A stretch of DNA of 7,193 bases from Burkholderiales bacterium (GTDB taxonomy: Bacteria; Pseudomonadota; Gammaproteobacteria; Burkholderiales; Burkholderiaceae_A), in the NCBI GenBank assembly GCA_030828265.1, contig JAURCW010000066.1, positions 1 through 7,193 on the forward strand, written 5' to 3'. Below the pieces are notes generated by a model. That model searched no databases. It worked only from the letters and a program-made list of their open reading frames with translations, and was not told where the DNA came from. Shown piece after piece: positions 1 to 7,073 of the stretch (positions are counted from its first letter, which is position 1; the number at the start of each line of letters is the position of its first letter). A program made the position numbers and the translations under genes.

Positions 1-1008
1 CAAGACCAGGCGCGTCAACGTGGTGTCAGCCTTTATGCGGCGGCTGACTTCCTCGAGGGTAAGGCAGGTGGCGCCGTGCGCGCCTTTGTCTCGGTGATTG
101 AGTCGCTGCGGTTTGAGACTCAGGGGCTGCCGCTCAAAGAAATGGTGGCCGCCATGCTCGACCGCTCAGGCCTTGTCCGCCACTACGAAACGGAGAAGGA
201 AGGCCGCGAGCGCATTGAGAACCTGCAAGAGCTTGTCAATGCCGCAGCCGCTTTCCTGGGCGAAGAGCGCTTAAGCTTTGAGGCGCCCGCCAATCTGGGT
301 GTCTCGGGCGCCGATGAGGATGACACAGGCCTTATCGGCAGTCCTTTGTCGATGTTTTTAAGCCATGCCTCGCTTGAGGCGGGTGATAACCAGGCTTCCG
401 AGGGTCAGGATGCTGTTCAATTAATGACCATTCACTCGGCCAAGGGCCTTGAGTTTCACGCTGTGTTTCTAACCGGCCTGGAAGAGGGACTCTTTCCGCA
501 CGAGAACAGCATTTCCGAGCCCGACGGCCTGAGCGAAGAACGCAGGCTTATGTACGTGGCTATTACGCGTGCACGTCAGCGGCTCTACATTTCCATGGCG
601 CAGACCCGCATGCTTCATGGCCAGACCCGCTACAACCTGCGCAGCCGTTTTCTTGAAGAGTTGCCCGAAGAGACTCTGCGTTGGCTCACTCCTCGGGTGG
701 ACAATCGGTGGGTGGGGGCAAGCGTTTCATCAGGAGCAGTGGCGGAGACCGCACCTGCCGGGCGTTGGGCCCGTCAGGGAATGGGCGATCGCGGGTCGGC
801 AAGCCCCAGTTTTCAAAAGCCTGCGATTGCTGGCCAGACCCATGACAGTGGGTTTTATGTGGGTCAAGCTGTGAGCCATTCGCGTTTTGGCGATGGTGTC
901 ATTCTTGCGCTCGAGGGCTCTGGCTCCGAAGGACGTGCTCAGGTGAATTTCAAAAGAGACGGCCCCAAGTGGCTTGCTCTGGGCGTTGCAAAGCTAGAGA
1001 AGATTTAG
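1..1008 (+). CDS. uvrD: DNA helicase II UvrD, C-terminal part (5' end outside window)
   Basis: The frame is open from base 1 to a TAG at 1006-1008, giving 335 residues and no start, so this is about the last half of a superfamily 1A 3'-5' helicase (full-length UvrD is about 720 aa). Visible helicase motifs are motif V (VQLMTIHSAKGLEF, nt 415-456) and motif VI (EERRLMYVAITRARQRLY, about residues 179-196), followed by the SRFLEELPEE segment typical of UvrD/PcrA. A less conserved linker (about residues 225-280) leads to a C-terminal Tudor-like domain (GQAVSHSRFGDGVI, ending PKWLALGVAKLEKI). That domain fits UvrD/PcrA rather than Rep. In the known family the protein unwinds DNA in nucleotide excision repair and mismatch repair and removes stalled RNA polymerase. 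It converges on the TusA-like gene with a 51-bp gap. The internal GTG at 76 is not a start, because the protein similarity continues upstream of it. Confidence 0.96.
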   Translation, partial: QDQARQRGVSLYAAADFLEGKAGGAVRAFVSVIESLRFETQGLPLKEMVAAMLDRSGLVRHYETEKEGRERIENLQELVNAAAAFLGEERLSFEAPANLGVSGADEDDTGLIGSPLSMFLSHASLEAGDNQASEGQDAVQLMTIHSAKGLEFHAVFLTGLEEGLFPHENSISEPDGLSEERRLMYVAITRARQRLYISMAQTRMLHGQTRYNLRSRFLEELPEETLRWLTPRVDNRWVGASVSSGAVAETAPAGRWARQGMGDRGSASPSFQKPAIAGQTHDSGFYVGQAVSHSRFGDGVILALEGSGSEGRAQVNFKRDGPKWLALGVAKLEKI

Positions 1009-1027
1009 TTAGCCCGGCAATCCGGTG

Positions 1028-1053
1028 CGCAGCCAGCCCTGGTGCCTGCTGCG
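1028..1053. repeat. 6-bp inverted repeat in the convergent gap between uvrD and the TusA-like gene
   Basis: CGCAGC at 1028-1033 and GCTGCG at 1048-1053 are perfect inverted repeats around a 14-nt loop. A second small one (CCGG, CAAT, CCGG) lies at 1014-1025. They sit between two converging stop codons (1008 and 1060), where a terminator would be expected. Neither hairpin is followed by a T-run on either strand, so if transcription ends here it is not by a canonical intrinsic terminator. Confidence 0.35.
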
Positions 1054-1059
1054 GTACGT

Positions 1060-1338
1060 TTACTTGCAGCGAATCAGGAACTTAAACTGACCCTGGTCTT
1101 CTTTACGCTCAAGCAGCGCATGCCCAGTGTTTGCGCAAAAGTAATCAAAGTCGTCCCAGGCGCCTCGGTCGGTGGAAATAACGAGGAGTTGTTCGCCCGA
1201 ATTCATTTCCCCAAGAGCCTTTTTGGCCTTGAGAATAGGCAAGGGGCAGCTTAGACCTTGAAGTTCAAGGGTACGCGTTGCGGGTCCTGACGCATGGCTA
1301 GCTTGGGACCCGGGGGCTGGATTGGCGTGAACGTCCAT
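1060..1338 (-). CDS. TusA/SirA-family sulfur-carrier (sulfurtransferase) protein
   Basis: A 92-aa protein whose residues 23-92 match the TusA/SirA/YedF fold. The signature is GLSCPLPILKAKKAL, with the persulfide-carrying cysteine at residue 31 in a CPxP motif. The C-terminal strand ends FKFLIRCK. In the known family this cysteine accepts sulfur from a cysteine desulfurase and passes it on, for example for tRNA 2-thiouridine or molybdenum cofactor enzymes; the partner here is unknown. The first 20 residues (rich in Ala, Pro, Ser and His) extend beyond the usual 75-80 aa family length. No other ATG, GTG or TTG lies between this ATG and the domain, so the start is firm. The usual DPG loop reads DRG (residues 57-59), and there is an extra cysteine at 91. 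It begins 7 bp after the alaS stop and is probably cotranscribed; the Shine-Dalgarno sequence is weak (GGGAT inside the end of alaS). Which TusA paralogue it is cannot be decided. Confidence 0.9.
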   Translation of the reverse strand: MDVHANPAPGSQASHASGPATRTLELQGLSCPLPILKAKKALGEMNSGEQLLVISTDRGAWDDFDYFCANTGHALLERKEDQGQFKFLIRCK

Positions 1339-1345
1339 AATTTAA

Positions 1346-3982
1346 TTATCCCGATTTTTGCACCCCACCCGTCACAAAAGCCGTAAGGCTCTGCAGGGCT
1401 TGAGGAAGGGCTACCGTATCCACGCCACCCCCCTGGGCCATGTCGGGCCGCCCACCACCTTTGCCCCCGATTTGCTGGGCAACATGGTTCACCAGCTCGC
1501 CCGCTTTGACCTTCGCAGTGAGGTCTTTGGTGACACCTGCCACAAGACTAATTTTTCCCGCCTGCACGCCGGCTAGAACAATCGCAGCACTGCCCATCTT
1601 GTCTTTCAGCTGATCAACAAGGCCTCGCAGGCCGCCCGGATCCATATCATCGAGCTGGGCCACAAGAAGCTTTACGCCGTTGACCTCAATGGCCTTGCTG
1701 GCGAGATCGTCTCCCGATGCCGATGCGAGTTTGGTCTTCAAGCGGGCCAATTCCTTCTCAAGCTGACGGCTTTGCTCGATAACCTGGGCAAGTTTCGTGG
1801 TGAGTTCGTGGCTCGGTGCTTTAAGCAGTGCCGATGCCGATGCGAGGGTCTCGTCGGACTGGCGAATCTGGTCGAGCAGTCGCTCGCCGGTAATGGCCTC
1901 CATTCGACGAATGCCTGCCGCAACGCCTGACTCAGCAACAATCTTGAAAAGTCCGATGTCTCCCGTGCGGCTGACATGGGTGCCGCCACAGAGTTCACGT
2001 GAGCTTCCGATGTCAAGTACCCGCACCTCATCGCCGTACTTCTCTCCAAAGAGCGCCATGGCGCCGCCCGCAACAGCCTCATCAAACCCCATAACCTGGG
2101 CTCGCGTGGCGGTGTTCTCTAAAATTTCAGCATTCACGCGCTGCTCAATTTCGCGAATCTCTGCGGCCGAGACAGGCTGGTTGTGGGAGAAGTCAAAACG
2201 CGTTTTCTCGGCGTCCACCAAGGAGCCCTTCTGTTGAACATGATCGCCAAGAACCTCACGCAGGGCCTTGTGCATAAGGTGGGTAACGGAGTGGTTGCGG
2301 GCGGTCTGAGCCCGACGTCCGATATTCACATGTGCCTCAAGCTGTGCACCAAGACTCAGGCTTCCCTTTACGACCTGCCCCATGTGTCCAAAGACGGTCG
2401 GCGTAATTTTTTGTGTGTCGTCAATACGAATCACAAGCCCTGGTGCCCGCAGCTCTCCCGCATCGCCCACCTGGCCGCCTGACTCCGCGTAAAAGGGGGT
2501 CTGCGATAGCACCACGGTGACAGACTGGCCTTCAAGCACCTTCTCGACGGGGCTGCCTTCCACAAAAAGACCGGTGACGTTGGCCGTGCTGTGAAGATCG
2601 GTGTAGCCAAGAAACTGGGTATCGCAGCCTTCATAGCTAAGGCCCGCACCTTGCTTGAACTTGCTTGAGGCCCGTGCCTGATCACGCTGGCGGTCCATGG
2701 CCTTCTCAAAACCGGCTTCATCCACCGTGAGACCCTTCTCGCGGCAGACATCGGCAGTAAGGTCCAGTGGGAATCCAAACGTGTCATAGAGCATGAAGGC
2801 GGTCTGACCATCAAGGGCCTGGCCTTCTTTCAGTGACGCCAGAGCCTGAGACAAAATGCCCATACCCTTTTCAAGCGTTTCGCCAAAGCGTTCCTCTTCG
2901 GTCTTTAGCACGTCCGCAACTCGCGTTGCGATGGCGTGAAGTTCCGGATAGGCCTCCCCCATTTCTTGGTCAAGGGCCTTCACGAGTCTGCAGAAAAAGG
3001 GCTGGGTCTGTCCAAGCTTGTGGCCATGACGCAAGGCCCTGCGAATAATTCGTCGAAGCACATAGCCACGCCCTTCATTGCCCGGAATAACGCCATCAAC
3101 AATTAAAAAGCTGCAGGCCCTTATGTGGTCAGCAATAACTCGCAAGGAGGGGTTCTCAAGATCTTGGCAGCCCGTTTCGTGGGCTGCAGCCTTGATAAGG
3201 TTCTGAAAAAGATCGATCTCGTAGTTGCTGTGTACGCCCTGTAAAACGGCTGCAATGCGCTCAAGACCCATGCCAGTATCCACGCAAGGCTTCGGCAGCG
3301 GGTTTAAAACACCCGCCTCGCCCCTATCGAACTGCATGAAGACGAGGTTCCAGATTTCTATATAGCGGTCGCCGTCGGCGTCATCGGAACCTGGGGGCCC
3401 TCCCCAGACCTCGGGCCCATGGTCGAAGAAGATTTCGCTGCAGGGGCCGCAGGGACCGGTGTCTGCCATTTGCCAGAAGTTGTCGCTGGCGTAGCGCGCG
3501 CCCTTGTTGTCACCAATGCGAACAATGCGCTCAACGGGCACCCCCATTTTCTCTTTCCAGATGGCATAAGCCTCATCGTCGTCCTGGTAGACCGTAACCC
3601 AGAGCTTTTCTTTAGGCAGGCCGTAGACCTCGGTAAGGAGCCGCCAGGCGAACGAAATAGCGTCTTCTTTGAAATAATCGCCAAACGAAAAATTGCCGAG
3701 CATCTCGAAAAAGGTGTGGTGCCTTGCGGTGTAGCCCACATTTTCAAGGTCGTTGTGCTTACCGCCCGCGCGAACGCTGCGCTGTGAGGATGTTGCTCTC
3801 TTATAGGGGCGCAGTTCTTTTCCTAAGAAAACGTCCTTGAACTGCACCATACCGCTGTTGGTGAAAAGCAAGGTGGGGTCGTTGGCGGGCACCAAGGGGC
3901 TTGATGCAACCACCGTATGCCCTTGCTGGGCAAAGAAGTCCAAGAACTTTTGACGAATTTCTGAAACGGTCAGTGTGGCCAT
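1346..3982 (-). CDS. alaS: alanyl-tRNA synthetase (AlaRS)
   Basis: An 878-aa cytoplasmic class II synthetase, close in length to E. coli AlaRS (876 aa), that attaches alanine to tRNA-Ala and clears mischarged Ser/Gly. Domains in order: catalytic core with [16 protein letters not shown] (41-56), motif 2 region [17 protein letters not shown] (62-78) and motif 3 GMGLERI (237-243); tRNA-recognition region with ADHIRAC (284-290) and [14 protein letters not shown] (303-316); editing domain with HSVTH (H564, H568) and CGGTH (C665, H669), the four expected zinc/editing ligands, all intact; a charged, coiled-coil-like stretch (about 733-755); and a C-Ala/DHHA1 domain ending in a glycine-rich loop (839-853). 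The frame is open upstream to an ATG at 4060. I chose the ATG at 3982 because [13 protein letters not shown] is the usual family N-terminus and the longer start would overlap the divergent gene. No strong Shine-Dalgarno is visible. The TusA-like gene follows 7 bp downstream. Confidence 0.98.
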   Translation of the reverse strand: MATLTVSEIRQKFLDFFAQQGHTVVASSPLVPANDPTLLFTNSGMVQFKDVFLGKELRPYKRATSSQRSVRAGGKHNDLENVGYTARHHTFFEMLGNFSFGDYFKEDAISFAWRLLTEVYGLPKEKLWVTVYQDDDEAYAIWKEKMGVPVERIVRIGDNKGARYASDNFWQMADTGPCGPCSEIFFDHGPEVWGGPPGSDDADGDRYIEIWNLVFMQFDRGEAGVLNPLPKPCVDTGMGLERIAAVLQGVHSNYEIDLFQNLIKAAAHETGCQDLENPSLRVIADHIRACSFLIVDGVIPGNEGRGYVLRRIIRRALRHGHKLGQTQPFFCRLVKALDQEMGEAYPELHAIATRVADVLKTEEERFGETLEKGMGILSQALASLKEGQALDGQTAFMLYDTFGFPLDLTADVCREKGLTVDEAGFEKAMDRQRDQARASSKFKQGAGLSYEGCDTQFLGYTDLHSTANVTGLFVEGSPVEKVLEGQSVTVVLSQTPFYAESGGQVGDAGELRAPGLVIRIDDTQKITPTVFGHMGQVVKGSLSLGAQLEAHVNIGRRAQTARNHSVTHLMHKALREVLGDHVQQKGSLVDAEKTRFDFSHNQPVSAAEIREIEQRVNAEILENTATRAQVMGFDEAVAGGAMALFGEKYGDEVRVLDIGSSRELCGGTHVSRTGDIGLFKIVAESGVAAGIRRMEAITGERLLDQIRQSDETLASASALLKAPSHELTTKLAQVIEQSRQLEKELARLKTKLASASGDDLASKAIEVNGVKLLVAQLDDMDPGGLRGLVDQLKDKMGSAAIVLAGVQAGKISLVAGVTKDLTAKVKAGELVNHVAQQIGGKGGGRPDMAQGGGVDTVALPQALQSLTAFVTGGVQKSG

Positions 3983-4049
3983 GGCGCACAGTTTAAGGGA
4001 ACACGGGATAATCGCGTAGTTAACGACTATTTCTACGGAGCCTTTTGCC
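3983..4049. promoter_or_regulatory. divergent promoter region between alaS and the dehydrogenase gene, with nested palindromes
   Basis: This 67-bp gap must hold the start signals for alaS (leftward) and probably for the rightward three-gene run. GATAAT at 4007-4012 is a 5/6 match to a sigma-70 -10 box on the + strand. On the - strand the overlapping GATTAT (4013-4008) is a 4/6 match. I find no good -35 box for either. Nested inverted repeats lie at CGTAG (4015-4019)/CTACG (4033-4037) and TAGT (4017-4020)/ACTA (4026-4029), centred on GTTAAC. Their position fits an operator, but this is inference from a short AT-rich stretch. Confidence 0.35.
4037..4040 (+). promoter_or_regulatory. ribosome binding site of the dehydrogenase gene
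   Basis: GGAG lies 9 nt before the ATG at 4050. This supports 4050 as the start of the dehydrogenase and hence the 67-bp divergent spacing from alaS. Confidence 0.6.
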
Positions 4050-4955
4050 ATGCCGAGCATTCAAGACAAGCAGTACGACGCCAGCCCCGCCACCCGCGTG
4101 GCCTTTCTAGGCCTTGGAGTTATGGGTTTTCCCATGGCAGGCCATCTTGCCAAGGCTGGCCACAGCGTGACGGTCTACAACCGGTCGACCGAGAAGGCCA
4201 AGGCCTGGGTCGCCGAGTTTGGTGGCTCCGCCGCGGCAACTCCCGCCGAGGCTGCTAAGAACGCGGATATTATTTTTTGCTGTGTTGGTAATGACGACGA
4301 CCTTCGTAGCGTCGTCCTTGGCCCTCAGGGCGCTTTTGCCGGCATGACCAGGGGCAGCCTTTTTGTGGATCACACCACCGCCTCTGCCGAAGTCGCGCGC
4401 GACCTTGCCACTCAGGCCAAGTCCCTTGGCGTGAGCTTTATTGATGCGCCTGTCTCCGGTGGTCAGGCGGGTGCTGTAAACGGCCTGCTTACCGTTATGG
4501 TGGGCGGTAGTCAGGCCGATTTCGACCGCGCCCGTCCGGTGGCCATGGCTTTTTCGCGGGCCTTTACTCGCATTGGCGAGTCGGGCTCGGGTCAGCTTGC
4601 CAAGATGGTCAACCAGATTTGCATTGCGGGGTTGGTTCAAGGCTTGTCGGAGGGGGTAGCCTTTGGAATGAAGGCAGGCCTTGATATGAAACTGGTGCTT
4701 GATGTTATTGGCAAGGGGGCTGCCCAGTCTTGGCAGATGGACAACCGTGGGGGCACCATGGTGGACGGCAAGTTTGATTTTGGTTTTGCTGTGGACTGGA
4801 TGCGTAAAGACCTCGGGCTTTGCATGGAAGAGTCTCGCCGTAATGGGGCGAAGCTTCCGGTCACGGCGCTGGTGGACCAGTTCTATGCCGACGTTCAGTC
4901 CAAGGGCGGTCGCCGGTGGGATACCTCAAGTCTTATCACGCGGCTTCTCGATTAA
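4050..4955 (+). CDS. NAD(P)-dependent beta-hydroxyacid dehydrogenase (HIBADH/GLYR family)
   Basis: A 301-aa soluble oxidoreductase of the 3-hydroxyisobutyrate dehydrogenase / tartronate semialdehyde reductase / glyoxylate reductase family, of typical length. The N-terminal Rossmann fold starts [17 protein letters not shown] (dinucleotide-binding GxGxxG at residues 21-26). VYNRS (42-46) follows the second beta strand; an Arg at this place often goes with NADP(H), which is suggestive only. The substrate signature DAPVSGG (132-138) and the catalytic helix [11 protein letters not shown] (K185, N188) are intact, as is a conserved lysine in DWMRKDLGL (K253). The exact substrate cannot be read from sequence. 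It starts at the ATG at 4050 with GGAG nine bases upstream; about 14 residues precede the Rossmann strand. It is the first gene of a compact rightward run, with thrB 6 bp downstream. A link to threonine metabolism is not established by this. Confidence 0.93.
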   Translation: MPSIQDKQYDASPATRVAFLGLGVMGFPMAGHLAKAGHSVTVYNRSTEKAKAWVAEFGGSAAATPAEAAKNADIIFCCVGNDDDLRSVVLGPQGAFAGMTRGSLFVDHTTASAEVARDLATQAKSLGVSFIDAPVSGGQAGAVNGLLTVMVGGSQADFDRARPVAMAFSRAFTRIGESGSGQLAKMVNQICIAGLVQGLSEGVAFGMKAGLDMKLVLDVIGKGAAQSWQMDNRGGTMVDGKFDFGFAVDWMRKDLGLCMEESRRNGAKLPVTALVDQFYADVQSKGGRRWDTSSLITRLLD

Positions 4956-4961
4956 GTCTTT

Positions 4962-5936
4962 ATGGCGGTTTTCACGCCGGTCTCGTCTGCGGCTGCCGAG
5001 TCGTTTCTTGGTAGCTATGACCTAGGGGAGCTCGTCTCCTTAAAAGGCATTGCCGCGGGCATTGAAAACAGCAATTTTTTCTTAACCAGCACCCGGGGTG
5101 AGTTCGTTCTCACCCTTTTTGAGCGGCTTTCAGCCGAGCAGCTTCCTTATTACCTAGGGCTCATGCGTCACCTTGAGTCAAGGTCGGTGGCCTGTGCCGC
5201 CCCGCTTCCTAATAGGGAAGGTAAGCTTCTCGGCCATTGCGAAGGCAAGCCTGCCGCCTTGGTGCGTCGACTTAAAGGCAGTGATGTGAGCGACCCCACG
5301 CCCGAGCACTGTGCGCTTGTGGGTGCTGAGCTTGCCAAGAGCCATGTTGCTGTTGTCGATTTTGAAATGCGTCAGCCCAACCTTCGCGGACTCGCCTGGT
5401 GGCAGCAGGTGTTACCCGACCTCTGGTCGCGTATGCCGGCCGAGATGGTTCGTCTGACCCAGGACGAGCTCCAGGCTCAGCAAGGCTTTCATCAGTCCCC
5501 AGGCTACCTTGGCCTTGCGCAGGGCGCTGTTCACGCCGATCTTTTTCGTGACAACGTGCTTTTTGAGCAGCGAACAATCGAGGCCTCCTCGCATGCGTCT
5601 CCGGTGCTTGGCGGCTTTATCGATTACTACTTTGCAGGCAACGATGCGTTTTTGTTCGACCTTGCAGTGGCCTATAACGACTGGGCACATGAGAAACCGG
5701 AGAATGGCCAGGCCATGTTGTCAGCCTACGCGGGCCTTAAGCCTTTTAGCCCTCACGAGCGCCAGGCCTGGGCCATGATGCGGCGAACAGCGGCCTTCCG
5801 ATTTCTTGTCTCGCGGCTTTATGACTGGTATCGGCCCCGCCCTGCCGAGATGCTCACCGCCAAAGATCCCGCATACTTTGAGGCCATCCTTAACCATTGC
5901 CGTTCATCGGAGGCCATGCGCGAATGCTTGCCATGA
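4962..5936 (+). CDS. thrB: homoserine kinase, APH-fold (HSK2) type
   Basis: A 324-aa cytoplasmic kinase that phosphorylates L-homoserine with ATP, the step before threonine synthase. It belongs to the aminoglycoside-phosphotransferase-like ThrB family found in many beta- and gammaproteobacteria (Pseudomonas and Burkholderia type), not the GHMP type of E. coli. Signatures are the N-terminal MAVFTPVS start, the ligand loop GIENSNFF (33-40), FVLTLFER (48-55), the catalytic loop HADLFRDNVLF (191-201; catalytic D193 and metal-binding N198) and the metal-binding Asp in FIDYYFAGND (D221), then LAVAYNDW (234-241). About 18 residues (202-219) separate the DNVLF strand from the IDYY motif, roughly ten more than I expect in this family. 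The ATG at 4962 lies 6 bp after the previous stop with no clear Shine-Dalgarno, suggesting translational coupling. A general APH-family kinase is the only real alternative, but the match to ThrB extends over the full length. Confidence 0.94.
   Translation: MAVFTPVSSAAAESFLGSYDLGELVSLKGIAAGIENSNFFLTSTRGEFVLTLFERLSAEQLPYYLGLMRHLESRSVACAAPLPNREGKLLGHCEGKPAALVRRLKGSDVSDPTPEHCALVGAELAKSHVAVVDFEMRQPNLRGLAWWQQVLPDLWSRMPAEMVRLTQDELQAQQGFHQSPGYLGLAQGAVHADLFRDNVLFEQRTIEASSHASPVLGGFIDYYFAGNDAFLFDLAVAYNDWAHEKPENGQAMLSAYAGLKPFSPHERQAWAMMRRTAAFRFLVSRLYDWYRPRPAEMLTAKDPAYFEAILNHCRSSEAMRECLP
5909..5913 (+). promoter_or_regulatory. ribosome binding site inside the 3' end of thrB
   Basis: GGAGG lies 10 nt before the ATG at 5924 and 19 nt before the alternative ATG at 5933, so it favours 5924 as start of the membrane protein. 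The ATG at 5933 instead forms an ATGA overlap with the thrB stop, which is also a common coupling arrangement. Confidence 0.55.
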
Positions 5937-6838
5937 AAATTCAGCCCGCCCCTCGTACGGTTGCAGCACGCATCGGCATGGCTTGGCTTATGGAAGGGTT
6001 TCGGCTTTTTCACCGTCAGCCACTCATCTGGTTTCTTACGCTCTTTGCCTATTGGGCGGGGTTGGTTATTCTTGCCATGGTCCCGCTGCTTGGCCTGGTT
6101 GCGCCACTCATTCTTACGCCGGGCCTTGGGTTTGGTTTTGTTGCGCTTGCTTACGCGGTCGATCGCCAAGAGATGCCCATGCCCTTGTTGCTCGTATCGG
6201 GTTTTCGTAGTGACAAGGCCAAGCCGTTGCTGCAGATGGGGTTGCTCTATTTCCTAGGGCTTGTTGTTGTCCTTGTGCTTGCCTGGATGGTGGACGGAGG
6301 CAGCCTTTTTAGGGCTGTTAGCCAGTCGCCCGAAGAGTTAACCGATCCGACCATCTCCATGGACCCAAGTCTCCAGTGGGGCCTTATTGTGGCGATCCTT
6401 GGCTATCTGCCCGTGTTGATGGCTTTCTGGTATGCCCCACAACTTGTGGTCTGGGGCCAGTTTCCTGTGGCCAAGGCACTTTTTTATTCGTTCTTTGCCG
6501 TCTGGCGAAACCGCCGCGCGTTTCTCGTCTATGGTCTTTCCTGGTTTGCTCTTTTTATCTTTCTCAGTCTGTTGGTCTCGGCCTTCACAACCCTTGCGGG
6601 TTTAAGTCAACAGGCTGTTTTCACCCTGCTCATGCCCATCACCTTCATTCTTATTGCGGTGGCACATGGGTCGTTCTACGCAAGCACGCGCGATGTCTTC
6701 GGCACATTCCCGGAACCCAAGGAGCCGAACCTTAGGCTTGTTCCGAACAACGAGGCGAGCGAAGAATCCGATTCGGGCGAGCCTTCCAACGACCCTAGAG
6801 ACGCCAATACACCTGATCATCCCGAGAAAAAAGACTAG
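5924..6838 (+). CDS. six-TM integral membrane protein, BPSS1780-family-like, function unknown
   Basis: A 304-aa protein with about six hydrophobic segments (approximately residues 34-57, 58-79, 102-122, 152-170, 199-221 and 231-250), so an inner-membrane protein. A short N-terminal amphipathic stretch (GMAWLMEGFRLFHRQP) precedes TM1, and the last 35 residues form a hydrophilic, acidic tail rich in Glu, Asp, Pro and Asn, probably disordered. The layout and the first segment (a G-x-x-LF-x-x-x-P pattern followed by a TLF hydrophobic segment) resemble the uncharacterised BPSS1780 family of betaproteobacteria; this is from memory of the family, without a search. I see no catalytic motif, transporter signature or signal peptide. 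The ATG at 5924 is preferred for its GGAGG; 5933 is the alternative, and an upstream TTG at 5897 has no support. The gene overlaps thrB by 13 bp and ends the rightward run. Confidence 0.85.
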   Translation: MLAMKIQPAPRTVAARIGMAWLMEGFRLFHRQPLIWFLTLFAYWAGLVILAMVPLLGLVAPLILTPGLGFGFVALAYAVDRQEMPMPLLLVSGFRSDKAKPLLQMGLLYFLGLVVVLVLAWMVDGGSLFRAVSQSPEELTDPTISMDPSLQWGLIVAILGYLPVLMAFWYAPQLVVWGQFPVAKALFYSFFAVWRNRRAFLVYGLSWFALFIFLSLLVSAFTTLAGLSQQAVFTLLMPITFILIAVAHGSFYASTRDVFGTFPEPKEPNLRLVPNNEASEESDSGEPSNDPRDANTPDHPEKKD

Positions 6839-6845
6839 GGATTAC

Positions 6846-6871
6846 ACCCATTTTTGCGGGTTTTTCTTCGT
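6846..6871 (+). terminator. weak intrinsic terminator after the three-gene run
   Basis: ACCC (6846-6849) can pair with GGGT (6858-6861) around an 8-nt loop, directly followed by TTTTTCTTCGT. The T-tract is good, but the 4-bp stem is short, so read-through into the next 200 bases is plausible. It lies 7 bp after the stop of the membrane-protein gene. Confidence 0.45.
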
Positions 6872-6880
6872 TTGTCCCCT

Positions 6881-6928
6881 GTTTGTTCATGCTAAAGCCG
6901 CCTGATAACGACCTTTGCATGAACAAGC
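6881..6928. repeat. long imperfect inverted repeat (possible hairpin or operator)
   Basis: TTGTTCATGC at 6883-6892 is perfectly inverted as GCATGAACAA at 6917-6926. With T6893 bulged out, AAAG (6894-6897) also pairs with CTTT (6913-6916), and a T-G wobble and a G-C pair extend the outer end. The result is a stem of about 16 bp with a 15-nt loop. No T-run follows on either strand, so it does not look like a terminator. It could be an RNA hairpin or a protein-binding palindrome with arms about 34 bp apart centre to centre. Confidence 0.6.
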
Positions 6929-7004
6929 CTAGGTCAATCTGTTGCAGCACAGCTTGTGTCATCCAAGCCCTTGCGAGTAAGGTCGAATCTCGTTGAGGAG
7001 GAGA

Positions 7005-7031
7005 GGCTACGAGGGTACTGCCCAAGTAGCC
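7005..7031 (+). other. two-part hairpin with purine internal loop
   Basis: The outer helix GGCTAC (7005-7010)/GTAGCC (7026-7031) and inner helix GGG (7013-7015)/CCC (7021-7023) are separated by GA on one side and AA on the other, closing on the loop TACTG. The nesting of two in-register helices is more than expected by chance in so short a stretch, but no named motif is recognised. Confidence 0.45.
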
Positions 7032-7037
7032 ATTTGG

Positions 7038-7073
7038 AGGCGATGCAGAGAAATCTGCTTCGCCTTTTTCTTT
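7038..7073 (+). terminator. strong intrinsic terminator with GAAA tetraloop
   Basis: AGGCGA (7038-7043) pairs with TCGCCT (7060-7065). After a single T/T mismatch, GCAGA (7045-7049) pairs with TCTGC (7054-7058) around a GAAA (GNRA) tetraloop. The 11-bp stem runs directly into TTTTTCTTT. On the minus strand the stem is not followed by a T-run, so it acts mainly on rightward transcripts, although it lies just beyond the valS stop. Confidence 0.85.

Larger units (their letters stand above)
6917..7073 (+). ncRNA. candidate small RNA or structured 3' UTR ending at a strong terminator
   Basis: No convincing protein gene lies between 6839 and 7098, yet a very good rightward terminator ends at 7073, so something transcribed rightward stops here. 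The interval contains a second structured element at 7005-7031: GGCTAC pairs with GTAGCC, and inside it GGG (7013-7015) pairs with CCC (7021-7023), with a GA/AA internal loop between the two helices. A weak promoter-like pair, TTGTTC (6883-6888) and GATAAC (6904-6909) with a short 15-nt spacer, would place a start near 6916. I see no match to tmRNA, SRP RNA, RNase P RNA or tRNA, and none obvious to 6S RNA. The 5' end is a guess. The alternative is a 3' UTR of the upstream operon reading through the weak terminator. Confidence 0.35.

Noticed and set aside
1797..2237. 146-codon open frame on the + strand inside alaS
   Set aside because: It is antisense to the alaS editing and C-terminal region, is Ser/Pro-rich with no recognisable domain, and is explained by alaS codon bias. 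Other antisense frames such as 3419-3787 were rejected for the same reason.
3983..4060. Longer alaS start at 4060 adding 26 residues
   Set aside because: The extra residues do not resemble any AlaRS N-terminus, and the start would overlap the divergent dehydrogenase gene and its ribosome binding site. The ATG at 3982 gives the normal length.
4107..4640. 177-codon open frame on the - strand inside the dehydrogenase gene
   Set aside because: The sense frame has all family motifs; the antisense product has no recognisable features.
6881..6928. Long inverted repeat as an intrinsic terminator
   Set aside because: Neither strand has a T-run after the stem, so it was listed as a repeat instead.
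6978..6992. T-arm-like GGTCGAATC as part of a tRNA gene
   Set aside because: The stem pairing and loop size of a T-arm are absent, and no acceptor stem, anticodon arm or CCA end can be placed around it.
6889..6996. 35-codon + strand frame (MLKPPDNDLC...) as a small protein
   Set aside because: There is no Shine-Dalgarno before its ATG, it begins within the inverted repeat, and its composition does not look selected. It could only be revived by conservation in relatives.
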